DNA of 14,773 nucleotides from contig JAHWJQ010000031.1 in the NCBI GenBank assembly GCA_019348305.1, forward strand, positions 1 to 14,773, in the 5' to 3' direction. Made by a program: the position numbers and the translations under genes. The notes beneath the pieces are model-generated. The model was not told the DNA's origin. It saw nothing but the letters and a program-made list of their open reading frames with translations, and searched no databases. The stretch is from Actinomycetota bacterium (lineage in GTDB: Bacteria > Actinomycetota > Acidimicrobiia > Acidimicrobiales > CADCTF01). Positions 1 through 6,269 of this stretch are shown here, piece by piece. Numbering within the stretch: the stretch's first letter is position 1; every line of letters begins with the position of its first letter.

Positions 1-137
1 AGTTCGTCGAGGTGGCGCTTCCGGAGATCCCCCGCAGCCTGCCCCGCACCGGTGGCACCCCGTGGCTGCCCATCGTCGGTGTGGCCGGTCTGGCGGCCGC
101 CTTCCTGGGCCGCCGGGCGATCGTCCGCTCCCACTAG
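1..137 (+). CDS. C-terminal end of an LPXTG-type cell-wall-anchored surface protein (5' partial)
   Basis: Only the last 44 codons are visible, read in the frame beginning at base 3 and ending with TAG at 135-137. They form a textbook sortase sorting signal: an LPRTG motif (bases 39-53) followed by another Gly, then a hydrophobic stretch of about 17 residues starting at PWLPIVGVAG, then a short basic tail (GRRAIVRSH). In this family a sortase cleaves between Thr and Gly and attaches the protein to a cell-envelope acceptor. The N-terminal functional domains lie outside the window, so the protein's role is unknown. The sortase encoded 93 bp downstream is its likely processing enzyme. The final codons lie in a short imperfect direct repeat (tcccactag at 129-137 and 139-147). 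The sorting-signal call is strong; any substrate-enzyme pairing is inferred from adjacency. Confidence 0.85.
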   Translation, partial: FVEVALPEIPRSLPRTGGTPWLPIVGVAGLAAAFLGRRAIVRSH

Positions 138-169
138 TTCCCACTAGGCAAGCCTTCATTTGAACCCCG

Positions 170-206
170 GTGAAGGCCCCGGAGCCACTGGCTCCGGGGC
201 CTTCAC
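170..206 (+). terminator. Perfect 17-bp stem hairpin between the surface-protein gene and the sortase gene
   Basis: GTGAAGGCCCCGGAGCC (170-186) is followed by a 3-nt loop (ACT) and its exact reverse complement at 190-206. The stem lies 32 bp after the upstream stop codon and 24 bp before the sortase start. No T-tract follows, as is common for hairpin terminators in high-GC actinobacteria. It may terminate the abundant substrate transcript and let only part of it read through into the sortase operon; that last point is inference. Confidence 0.75.
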
Positions 207-219
207 TACGCTCGCAGCT

Positions 220-228
220 GAGGTGATC
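220..228 (+). promoter_or_regulatory. Unusually extended Shine-Dalgarno sequence of the sortase gene
   Basis: GAGGTGATC is complementary over nine contiguous bases to the conserved 3' end of 16S rRNA (anti-SD GATCACCTCC). The GAGG core is 7 nt from the GTG at 231, so it fixes that codon as the start. Confidence 0.75.
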
Positions 229-230
229 CC

Positions 231-854
231 GTGGATCCAGTGATCCAGTTCCTACGAAACAGACCTTGGGCACGACGAGGACTGTCGTTCCTGTCGGTCG
301 GCCTGCTGGTCGTCGCGCTGGGCGTGCTCGGCTATCCCGTGTACACCAACGTCGTCCACGACCGGGAGCAAGGCCGGCTCGACCGTGAGATCGCCAGCGA
401 CGGCGTCGCCCGCGCCTACCGCGCCCGCCAGCTCAAAGACGGCGACCCCCTGACCCGCATCAAGATCCCGAGCCTCGGCGTGGACACGGTGGTGGTGGAG
501 GGGACCTCGGCCAGCGCCCTGCGAGCCGGGGCCGGCCACTACCCGAACACACCGCTGCCCTGCGAGGCCGGCAACGTGGCCATCGCCGGCCACCGCACGA
601 CCTACGGGAAGCCCTTCGCCGAGCTCGACCGGATGAAGGACGGCGACGTCATCATCCTGGAGACGCCCATCGGCAGCTGCATCTATGAGGTGGCGCGGGC
701 GCCGTTCATCATCGAGCCCACCGACTTCTCGGTGGTGGCGAACGACCCCGCCAAGAGCATCCTCACCCTCACCACCTGCCACCCCAAGGGCTCGGCGGCC
801 AAGCGGCTCATCGTGCAGGCGACGCTGAACAAGGGAGCAGGGAAACCGGCATGA
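231..854 (+). CDS. Sortase (transpeptidase), probably class E-like
   Basis: A 207-residue membrane-anchored sortase that cleaves LPXTG-like signals and transfers the protein to an envelope nucleophile. A single N-terminal membrane segment (about residues 17-38, after a basic MDPVIQFLRNRPWARR start) places the catalytic domain outside. The sortase fold spans about 74-197. The catalytic His is H121 in AIAGHRTTYG, the Cys is C183 in TLTTC, and the essential Arg is R192 in AAKRLIV. TLTTC followed by HPKGSAAKR resembles actinobacterial housekeeping class E enzymes, though the neighbouring substrate carries LPRTG rather than the LAXTG often linked with that class. The start is GTG at 231, chosen for the very strong ribosome binding site. 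The stop overlaps the next ATG by 4 nt (ATGA), implying translational coupling with the downstream membrane protein. Family assignment is secure; class is tentative. Confidence 0.93.
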   Translation: MDPVIQFLRNRPWARRGLSFLSVGLLVVALGVLGYPVYTNVVHDREQGRLDREIASDGVARAYRARQLKDGDPLTRIKIPSLGVDTVVVEGTSASALRAGAGHYPNTPLPCEAGNVAIAGHRTTYGKPFAELDRMKDGDVIILETPIGSCIYEVARAPFIIEPTDFSVVANDPAKSILTLTTCHPKGSAAKRLIVQATLNKGAGKPA

Positions 855-2620
855 GCCGTTCCGCGGTCGTGGCCCGCCTCCTGGCTGTCGGGTTGGTCCT
901 GTCGGTGCTGGGTGGCGTCGTCCCCGTGGCGACGGCGCAGGCACCGGAGGACTGTCCCGGCGCCGGCACCTCCTCTCCGACGGGCAACATCGACGACCCC
1001 GACGAAGGGCAGGTGGTCAGCACCTCGTCGACCGTCGTCAGGGGGTGCTACGAGTACGGGAGCGACACCCTGGGCCCGCTCGGCACCATCACCAAGGTCA
1101 CCGTGAGCCTGGTGGCCGGGCGGGGCCAGGTGCTGCCAGGGGGCTCGACGGCGGAGGTCTTCAACGGCCCTCCTAGCCGGGCCTACAAGTTGTCATGGAC
1201 GACCCCCAACCTCACCTGGAACGGGCCCTACACCGTGAAGGTGGTCGTCAACGGCAACCCTCGGCCTCCTGCCGGCCCCCAGACCGTGGAAGGCCAGCGC
1301 CAGTTCCTCATCGAGGCGCCTCCTGCTGCCCCCAAGGGCCTCAAGGCCGAGCCCCAGGGTGAGGACGGCGTGACCGTCAGCTGGGACAAGAACAAAGAGC
1401 CCGACATCGTCGGCTACGAGGTGCACCGGGCCCCCAAGGACGGCGACTTCGCAGCGATCGCCCTGACCGCCGCCAACCTGACCACCCTCAACGACCGGCC
1501 GTCGGTGGGCGAGTGGCGCTACGTGGTCATCGCCATCCGCCGCGGCGCCGGCGACGACGGCATCGCCTCTGGGCCGTCGGCTGTCGCCGATGCCACCGTG
1601 GTGACGCCACCCTCGCCGGCCCCGTCCACCACGGCCGCGGGCGGGGGCGGGGGCGGGGGCGGGGGCGGAGGCGGAGGAACCGCTCCTCCCACCACCGTCC
1701 AGAAGACGGGCAGCGGCATCGTGATCACCAGCGCCAGCACGGGCGCCGGCGGAGCTGCCAAGCCCAGTGGGGGGCGCGGCAGCAAGGTCGACCTGTCCGG
1801 CTTCAGCTCTCTGGGCCGGCCCACGACCAGGCAGACCGAGGCTCCCGACCCCGGCTTCGACGAGACGCTGCCGTTCGATCCAGCGGACGAGCCGGCGGTC
1901 GCGAGCGAAGACGACACCGAAGAGCTGGGGGCAGATGACCCCAACAACCAACAGGCGGTGGGCCAGGACCTCATCTCCGACGACAGCAACCGCCGCCGGT
2001 CGCTGACCTTCGTGGCCTTCGGGCTCCTGCTGTTCGTCATGTCGATGGGCGGTCTGTGGGTGAGGGGCGAGGTGAAGCGGGCCGACGAGCTGGAGGCCCT
2101 CGATCCCGAGCCCCAGCGACCGGGCCAGGGAGGCGCCGGGCCGGGTCCGTCACCGCCGGCCCCCGGCCCGCCGCCCGGTCCCGCTCCCGGGTCACTGACG
2201 GCTTCGGTGGCTGGCGACGGTGGGGACACCCAGGTGTTCGCCCCCCCGCCGGTCGTTGCGACCCCGCTGCCGGCCCGGGCGGTGGCGTCACCGCCGCCGG
2301 CGCCCCCGTCCCGCCCTCCCTCGCCGGCGACTGCCACGCCGGCGCCCGTTCCGCCACCCCGGGAAGGGCACGCCCAGCGGGCCCGTGACCGCGCCGCTCG
2401 CCGCGCCGCCCGCGGCGGCGAGGGCAGCGCCGATCCTCTGGCCGGGATGGCGCCGTTGAGCCCGCCCCCGCCCCGGCCCTGGAGTGCCCGCCAGCCGCTC
2501 GACGCGCCCGCCCTCGACGTGCCCGATCCCGACCAGGACGTCACCGACGAGCCGGCCGGGGCGGCGCGGCCCCGCCGGTCCCGACGTAGCGCCGGCGAGC
2601 GCCGCCTGCCTGTGCGCTGA
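851..2620 (+). CDS. Secreted type I membrane protein with Ig/FnIII-like ectodomain and Pro-rich basic cytoplasmic tail
   Basis: A 589-residue protein I do not recognise as a named family. Visible parts in order: signal peptide (1-30, cleavage probably near VATAQA); an Ig-like beta-rich region (about 40-155) with two cysteines (C35, C66) that could pair; a fibronectin type III-like domain (about 157-251; starts PKGLKAEP, with VTVSW, GYEVHR and WRYVVIAI strands); a linker with 13 consecutive Gly (264-276); a Thr/Ser/acidic stalk rich in DD and EE; one membrane helix (384-404, SLTFVAFGLLLFVM) followed by RGEVKR, which orients the C terminus inside; and a 185-residue Pro/Ala/Arg-rich tail ending RRSRRSAGERRLPVR. 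There is no LPXTG motif, so it is not an obvious sortase substrate despite the 4-nt overlap with the sortase gene. It may position the sortase or link wall and cytoplasm, which is inference. The reading frame is supported by the signal peptide, helix and consistent domain order. Confidence 0.8.
   Translation: MSRSAVVARLLAVGLVLSVLGGVVPVATAQAPEDCPGAGTSSPTGNIDDPDEGQVVSTSSTVVRGCYEYGSDTLGPLGTITKVTVSLVAGRGQVLPGGSTAEVFNGPPSRAYKLSWTTPNLTWNGPYTVKVVVNGNPRPPAGPQTVEGQRQFLIEAPPAAPKGLKAEPQGEDGVTVSWDKNKEPDIVGYEVHRAPKDGDFAAIALTAANLTTLNDRPSVGEWRYVVIAIRRGAGDDGIASGPSAVADATVVTPPSPAPSTTAAGGGGGGGGGGGGGTAPPTTVQKTGSGIVITSASTGAGGAAKPSGGRGSKVDLSGFSSLGRPTTRQTEAPDPGFDETLPFDPADEPAVASEDDTEELGADDPNNQQAVGQDLISDDSNRRRSLTFVAFGLLLFVMSMGGLWVRGEVKRADELEALDPEPQRPGQGGAGPGPSPPAPGPPPGPAPGSLTASVAGDGGDTQVFAPPPVVATPLPARAVASPPPAPPSRPPSPATATPAPVPPPREGHAQRARDRAARRAARGGEGSADPLAGMAPLSPPPPRPWSARQPLDAPALDVPDPDQDVTDEPAGAARPRRSRRSAGERRLPVR
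1640..1678 (+). repeat. Polyglycine-encoding GGGGGC microsatellite
   Basis: About five tandem GGGGGC hexamers followed by GGAGGC-type variants encode 13 consecutive glycines between the FnIII-like domain and the stalk of the membrane protein. Hexamer gain or loss would keep frame and change linker length; slippage by other amounts would shift frame. Confidence 0.8.
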
Positions 2621-2623
2621 GGT

Positions 2624-2646
2624 ACCCCCGGCCCTCTCCCCGGGGT
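2624..2646. terminator. Possible bidirectional terminator between convergent genes
   Basis: Only 27 bp separate the stop of the membrane-protein gene (2620) from the stop of the helicase gene on the other strand (2648). The gap holds ACCCCcGG facing CCcCGGGGT, an interrupted 7-bp stem with a short pyrimidine loop. It is weak and has no T-tract on either side, so this is a positional guess. Confidence 0.3.
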
Positions 2647-2647
2647 G

Positions 2648-4891
2648 CTAGCGGCCGAGAACGCAGCGCAACAAGGCGATGGCGCCCGCCTTGTCCAGCG
2701 GCTCGTTGAGGTTGCCGCACTTGGGTGACTGCACGCAGGAGGGGCAGCCGCCGTCGCACGGGCAGGCGGTGATGGCCTCCAGCGTCGCCTCGAGGTGGTG
2801 CCCGCCCGCGTCGAACCCCAACTCGGCGATGCCGGCGCCCCCCGGGTACCCGTCGTAGATGACGATGGTGGGCCGCCCGGTCTCGGCCTGAACCGCAGTC
2901 GACACCCCGCCCACGTCCCAGCGGTCACAGATGGTGAAAAGCGGGAGCATCCCGATGCCGGCGTGCTCGGCGGCGTGGAGAGCCCCTGGGACCTGGCGGG
3001 GATGCAGCCGGGCAGCGGCCAGCACCGCGGGCTCGACGGTGTACCAAAAGGCGCGGGTGGTCAACCGGGTGGCCGGAAGGTCGAGCTCCTCGTCGCCGAG
3101 GCGCTCTCCCGTCACCAGCGAGATCCGCCGGAAGCCCGTCACCCGCTCGGTGACTTCGACCGCCCCCAGCGCCAGCCGGGACCGTCCGATCGTCGCCACC
3201 CGCTCCTCTTCCAGGATCGTCACCGAGGTGTCCGAGCGGGTCTGGGTGGTCTCGTCGGGATCAGTGGCGCTGACCCACGCTGCCTGGTCGTCGATGTCGA
3301 GGCGCTGCACGCGGTAGTGCTGGCCCTGGTGGAGGTAGATGGCACCTGGGTGCACGGCGTTGAAGGCGCGGCTGCGGTCGACGGTGCCGATGAGGGCCCC
3401 CGACTCGTCCACGATGGAGAACTCCGACGACGAGCCGGTGCGAAGGCCCACCCGCCGCGCCGGGCGGTCCATGCCGGCGTAGACGGCCCGGCCCTCCCGC
3501 AGACGCAGCTCGTCATCGAGCACCAGCCGCCGGATGCCGTCGGAGAGGTCGTCTCCCCAGAAGCGGTCGTCGCTCGGCGTGAGTGGCAGCTCGTAGGCGG
3601 CGCAGGCGACATGGGGATCAGCCACGAAGGGGTTGGCCGGGTTCACCACCACCGGTTCAGGCGAGCGCCGGAACAGCTCCGTCGGGTGGGCCATGAACCA
3701 CTGGTCGAGGGCGTCGTCGCCGGCGACCAGGACCGCCAGCGAGCGCTGCTGCTGTCGCCCTGCCCGCCCCGCCTGTTGCCACAGCGATGCGATGGTGCCC
3801 GGAAAACCGTTGAGCAGGCAGAAGTCCAGCCCGCCCACGTCGATGCCGAGCTCCAAGGCGCTGGTGGCCGAGACACCCCGCAGCCGGCCGCCGAACAGCT
3901 CGTCTTCGATCTCCCGGCGCTCGGCCGCCAGGTACCCCGAGCGGTAGGGCCGCACCGCGGCGGCGGTCTCGCCTGGCAGTAGTTGCCGGGCCCGGGCCGC
4001 CACCAACTCGGCTCCCTTGCGGCTGCGGGTGAAGGCGATGCCGCGGTAGCCGTGCTGCACCAACGCGGCCAGCAGCCCCGCCGTCTCGACGTTCCCCGAC
4101 CCCCGGGCGCCCGAGTGCGGCTCGAGCAGGGGGGGGTTCCACAGAGCGAAGAGCCGCTCGCCCCGAGGGGACCCGTCCTCCACCACCTCGGCCACGTCGA
4201 GCCCGCAGATGGCCGAAGCCAGCCGGCCCGGCTGCCCGACGGTGGCGGAGCCGAGGATGAACGTCGGGGCCGCGCCGTAGAGGGCGCACAACCGGCGCAG
4301 ACGACGAACCAGGTGGGCCACGTGGGTGCCGAAGATCCCCCGCAAGGTGTGCAGCTCGTCGAGCACGACGTAGCGCAGGCGCATGAGGAAGGTGGCCCAG
4401 CGCCCGTGGTTGGGCAGGATGCCGGCGTGGAGCATGTCGGGGTTGGTCAGCACCACATTGGCGTTGCGCCGCACCCATGCCCGGTCGTCGGGGTCGGTGT
4501 CGCCGTCGTAGGCGGCGGCCACCAACCCTGGGACCTCCAGCGCGGCCAGCGACCGTAGCTGGTCATGAGCGAGGGCCTTGGTCGGGTACACGAGCAACGC
4601 CGAGGCCTCGTTGGGCGCTTCCAGCACCGCCTCGGCCAGGGGCGCCTGGAAGCACAGCGACTTGCCAGACCCCGTACCGGTGGCAACCGCCACCGAACGA
4701 CCGGCACGGGCGAGGTCGATGGCGGCAGCCTGGTGCGACCACAGGACCGGCAGTCGCTCGGCCAGCAGCGGGTGCAGCGGGCGGGCGGGCTCGGCGTGCT
4801 GGGCCGGCCGCGACGCCAGTCGCTCCAGGTGCACCAACTGGTCCTGCCAGCTCAGCGCCCCCAGCAACACCTCGAACGGTTCAACCGGCAT
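2648..4891 (-). CDS. MrfA/YprA-type superfamily 2 DEXH helicase with C-terminal four-cysteine (DUF1998-type) domain
   Basis: A predicted ATP-dependent DNA helicase of 747 residues. Motifs in order: WSHQ (51-54), Walker A TGTGSGKS (71-78), YPTKALAHDQ (102-111), TNPDMLH (149-155), a DELH box (178-181), SAT (215-217), and the arginine-finger segment WQQAGRAGR. The C terminus has the cysteine cluster C712-x3-C716-x2-C719-x5-C725 (CDGGCPSCVQSPKCGN), the metal-binding signature of MrfA-like helicases. In Bacillus, MrfA acts in excision repair of mitomycin adducts; M. tuberculosis Rv3649 and S. coelicolor SCO3550 are, from memory, relatives. I chose the ATG at 4891 (MPVEPFEVLL). A GTG at 4954 would add 21 low-complexity residues (GPQPHAPPQRG...) encoded by the tandem dyad repeats, which look regulatory. 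Neither start has a clear ribosome binding site. It is divergent from the BldG-like operon. Enzyme family is secure; the lesion it handles here is not known. Confidence 0.93.
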   Translation of the reverse strand: MPVEPFEVLLGALSWQDQLVHLERLASRPAQHAEPARPLHPLLAERLPVLWSHQAAAIDLARAGRSVAVATGTGSGKSLCFQAPLAEAVLEAPNEASALLVYPTKALAHDQLRSLAALEVPGLVAAAYDGDTDPDDRAWVRRNANVVLTNPDMLHAGILPNHGRWATFLMRLRYVVLDELHTLRGIFGTHVAHLVRRLRRLCALYGAAPTFILGSATVGQPGRLASAICGLDVAEVVEDGSPRGERLFALWNPPLLEPHSGARGSGNVETAGLLAALVQHGYRGIAFTRSRKGAELVAARARQLLPGETAAAVRPYRSGYLAAERREIEDELFGGRLRGVSATSALELGIDVGGLDFCLLNGFPGTIASLWQQAGRAGRQQQRSLAVLVAGDDALDQWFMAHPTELFRRSPEPVVVNPANPFVADPHVACAAYELPLTPSDDRFWGDDLSDGIRRLVLDDELRLREGRAVYAGMDRPARRVGLRTGSSSEFSIVDESGALIGTVDRSRAFNAVHPGAIYLHQGQHYRVQRLDIDDQAAWVSATDPDETTQTRSDTSVTILEEERVATIGRSRLALGAVEVTERVTGFRRISLVTGERLGDEELDLPATRLTTRAFWYTVEPAVLAAARLHPRQVPGALHAAEHAGIGMLPLFTICDRWDVGGVSTAVQAETGRPTIVIYDGYPGGAGIAELGFDAGGHHLEATLEAITACPCDGGCPSCVQSPKCGNLNEPLDKAGAIALLRCVLGR

Positions 4892-4904
4892 GCGACACGG
4901 CCGC

Positions 4905-4955
4905 CGTGGGGTTGGGGCCCCACGTTGCGGAGGAGCGTGGGGTTGGGGCCCCACG
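4905..4955. repeat. Two identical 20-bp dyad repeats in the divergent helicase/bldG promoter region
   Basis: The 20-mer CGTGGGGTTGGGGCCCCACG occurs at 4905-4924 and again, unchanged, at 4936-4955, separated by 11 bp, so the copies repeat every 31 bp (about three helical turns). Each copy is itself a dyad: CGTGGGG, 6-nt centre, CCCCACG. The plus strand also has four GGGG runs as two GGGGTTGGGG blocks. They may be paired operators, leader hairpins of the helicase mRNA, or a G-quadruplex-prone site. The repeat itself is certain; its function is not. Confidence 0.85.
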
Positions 4956-4972
4956 CGGGTGGGCCAGCACAG

Positions 4973-4998
4973 GAATGACCCTACGAGGAGACGGGTAC
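4973..4998 (+). promoter_or_regulatory. Candidate SigB-type promoter of the bldG-like operon
   Basis: GAAT (4973-4976), a 16-bp spacer, then GGGTAC (4993-4998) matches the loose actinobacterial stress-sigma consensus GNNT-N14-16-GGGTAY. It would give a leader of about 55 nt. The -35 element is degenerate and could arise by chance; the exact GGGTAC and its position ahead of a sigma-regulator operon are the arguments for it. Confidence 0.3.
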
Positions 4999-5050
4999 TA
5001 AGTTGGCCGGACGCAAGGGGGCACGTATCCGGCGCGCCAGTTGGCCTATG

Positions 5051-5055
5051 AGGAG
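5051..5055 (+). promoter_or_regulatory. Ribosome binding site fixing the start of the BldG-like gene
   Basis: AGGAG lies 6 nt before the ATG at 5062. It favours that ATG over the in-frame TTG at 5041, which lacks a suitably placed site. Confidence 0.75.
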
Positions 5056-5061
5056 TCGATC

Positions 5062-5397
5062 ATGAACCTGGATCTCGACGTCACGGAGCACAACGGTGCC
5101 GCCGTCCTCGCCGTGAGGGGTGAGGTCGACGTCTACACCGCTCCGCACCTGCGCGAGAAGCTCGTGGAACTCGTCACCCAGGGCAAGCACCGCATCGTGG
5201 TCAACCTCGAGGGTGTGGAATTCCTGGACTCCACGGGCCTCGGCGTGCTGGTGGGTGGGCTCAAGCGGGTCCGCAGCCACAACGGCGACCTCAGCCTCGT
5301 CTGCACGCAACACCGCATCCTCAAGGTGTTCGAGATCACCGGCCTGACGCGCGTCTTCTCCATCCACGACTCGGTCGACGCCGCCGTCGCCGAGTAG
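5062..5397 (+). CDS. bldG: STAS-domain anti-sigma factor antagonist, BldG-like
   Basis: A 111-residue single STAS-domain protein. The phosphorylatable serine lies in the [10 protein letters not shown] motif at S57; from memory, S. coelicolor BldG (113 residues) is phosphorylated at the same number. In this family the unphosphorylated protein binds its partner ATPase and frees a sigma factor; phosphorylation by that partner inactivates it. Core strands are [15 protein letters not shown] (about 14-28) and [12 protein letters not shown] (43-54). ATG 5062 is chosen over an upstream in-frame TTG because AGGAG sits 6 nt before it. The anti-sigma gene follows after 6 nt, so the two are cotranscribed, as with bldG and its downstream anti-sigma gene in Streptomyces. 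No sigma factor gene is nearby, so the controlled sigma is unlinked. The symbol rests on sequence type and gene order rather than a proven orthology. Confidence 0.92.
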   Translation: MNLDLDVTEHNGAAVLAVRGEVDVYTAPHLREKLVELVTQGKHRIVVNLEGVEFLDSTGLGVLVGGLKRVRSHNGDLSLVCTQHRILKVFEITGLTRVFSIHDSVDAAVAE

Positions 5398-5403
5398 GAC
5401 GGG

Positions 5404-5889
5404 GTGGAGCCAGCTATCGAGCTCGAAATCCCGGCGCGGCCCGAATACGTCGCGCTGGCCCGGCTGGTCGTCTCGTCCCTCGCGTCAACCCGCAGGGACC
5501 TGGCCGAGGATCGCATCGACGACCTCAAGGTGGCCGTGTCGGAGGCCTGCACCAACGCCATCGAGGCCCACGTGGCCACGGCCAAGACCGACAGCGTGCT
5601 CATACGCTGCGCGGAGTTCGGCGACCGCCTGGAGATCTGCGTCGTCGACCGCGGTGACGGCTTCGATCCCGACTCTTTGCCCGAGCACCCGCCCGTCACC
5701 GACCCCGACCGGCTCAACTTCGAGCGGGGTCTCGGCATCCCCCTCATCAAGACGCTGGTCGACCAGGTGGGCATCGACTCCTCGGGCGAGGGCACCCAGG
5801 TCCGGCTGGTGATGCTCTGCGCAGCGGTCGACCCGATTGCCGACCTGATCGACCTCGACGCCGACGACCTCGACGTCCCGCCCGAGTAG
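5404..5889 (+). CDS. Anti-sigma factor serine kinase, RsbW/SpoIIAB-like HATPase
   Basis: A 161-residue GHKL ATPase that would bind a sigma factor and phosphorylate the STAS partner encoded 6 nt upstream. The N box is VSEACTNAIEAH with E47 and N51; the G1 box is VDRGDGFD with D82, G84 and G86; the G2 box is RGLGIPLIKTLVD with G109 and G111. All residues needed for ATP and magnesium binding are present, so the kinase is probably active. A strongly acidic C-terminal extension (about 142-161, ADLIDLDADDLDVPPE) lies beyond the core fold and is unusual for RsbW. The start is GTG at 5404; the only SD-like bases (aggacgg) overlap the upstream stop, suggesting translational coupling. The OB-fold gene follows after 11 nt. 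The family call is strong; the target sigma is unknown. Confidence 0.92.
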   Translation: MEPAIELEIPARPEYVALARLVVSSLASTRRDLAEDRIDDLKVAVSEACTNAIEAHVATAKTDSVLIRCAEFGDRLEICVVDRGDGFDPDSLPEHPPVTDPDRLNFERGLGIPLIKTLVDQVGIDSSGEGTQVRLVMLCAAVDPIADLIDLDADDLDVPPE

Positions 5890-5900
5890 CCCCGCCGGCC

Positions 5901-6269
5901 ATGGCTCTGAAGAAGTTCCTTCACAAGCTCACGGCCAGCGTCGAGGAACTCGACGAGGAGCAGCTCCGGGAGTTCTGTGCCAGCCGGGCCGGCGTCATCC
6001 CCATCAAGGACGTGGAGCCCAGGTGTGCGTGCACGGTCGTCGGCGAGATCGTCAGCGTGCGCATCGTGCGCAGGAGTGGGGGGGTGCCCTGGCTCGAGGT
6101 CACCATCTCCGACGGCACCGGGAAGATGGTGGCCATGTGGACGGGCCGTCGCAGGATCGCCGGCATCAAGCCCGGTCAGCGGGTCGTGGTCAGCGGCCGA
6201 CCCTCGCCAGCGGGGCCGGGTGGCCGGCTCCTGCTGTTCAACCCCCGCTACGAGCTGCTCTCGGCCTGA
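5901..6269 (+). CDS. Small OB-fold nucleic-acid-binding protein
   Basis: A 122-residue protein with an N-terminal helical region (about 1-38, charged, SVEELDEEQLREFC) and a single OB fold (about 43-121). Recognition rests on the strand pattern TVVGEIVSVRIVRR, WLEVTISDGTGKMVAMWTGRR and the typical GIKPGQRVVVSG turn, which resembles the wedge-type OB domain of RecG and of small actinobacterial OB proteins such as Rv2694c (from memory). The biochemical role of that family is not established; single-stranded nucleic acid binding is inferred from the fold. It is probably the last gene of the bldG-like operon (11-nt gap). Its last 22 bases overlap the 3' end of the CeoC-like gene on the opposite strand. 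In mycobacteria the corresponding gene also lies next to ceoBC, so this protein marks the join between two conserved neighbourhoods. Confidence 0.85.
   Translation: MALKKFLHKLTASVEELDEEQLREFCASRAGVIPIKDVEPRCACTVVGEIVSVRIVRRSGGVPWLEVTISDGTGKMVAMWTGRRRIAGIKPGQRVVVSGRPSPAGPGGRLLLFNPRYELLSA

Noticed and set aside
129..147. tcccactag direct repeat as an attachment site or insertion scar
   Set aside because: Two 9-bp copies at the stop codon with no flanking integrase, terminal repeats or foreign genes; a small local duplication is enough.
851..2620. Membrane protein as a second sortase substrate
   Set aside because: No LPXTG, LAXTG or NPQTN-like motif precedes its membrane helix, and a 185-residue tail follows the helix instead of a short basic end.
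1519..2928. Long open frame on the minus strand (469 codons) opposite the membrane protein
   Set aside because: It is antisense to a gene with signal peptide, domain and membrane helix, crosses the convergent junction into the helicase gene, and its product is low-complexity Pro/Ser/Arg sequence. It is a by-product of high GC.
4892..4954. Extension of the helicase to the GTG at 4954
   Set aside because: The added 21 residues are low-complexity Pro/Gly/Arg encoded by the dyad repeats, with no ribosome binding site, and the family's recognisable N terminus begins near MPVEPFEVLL.
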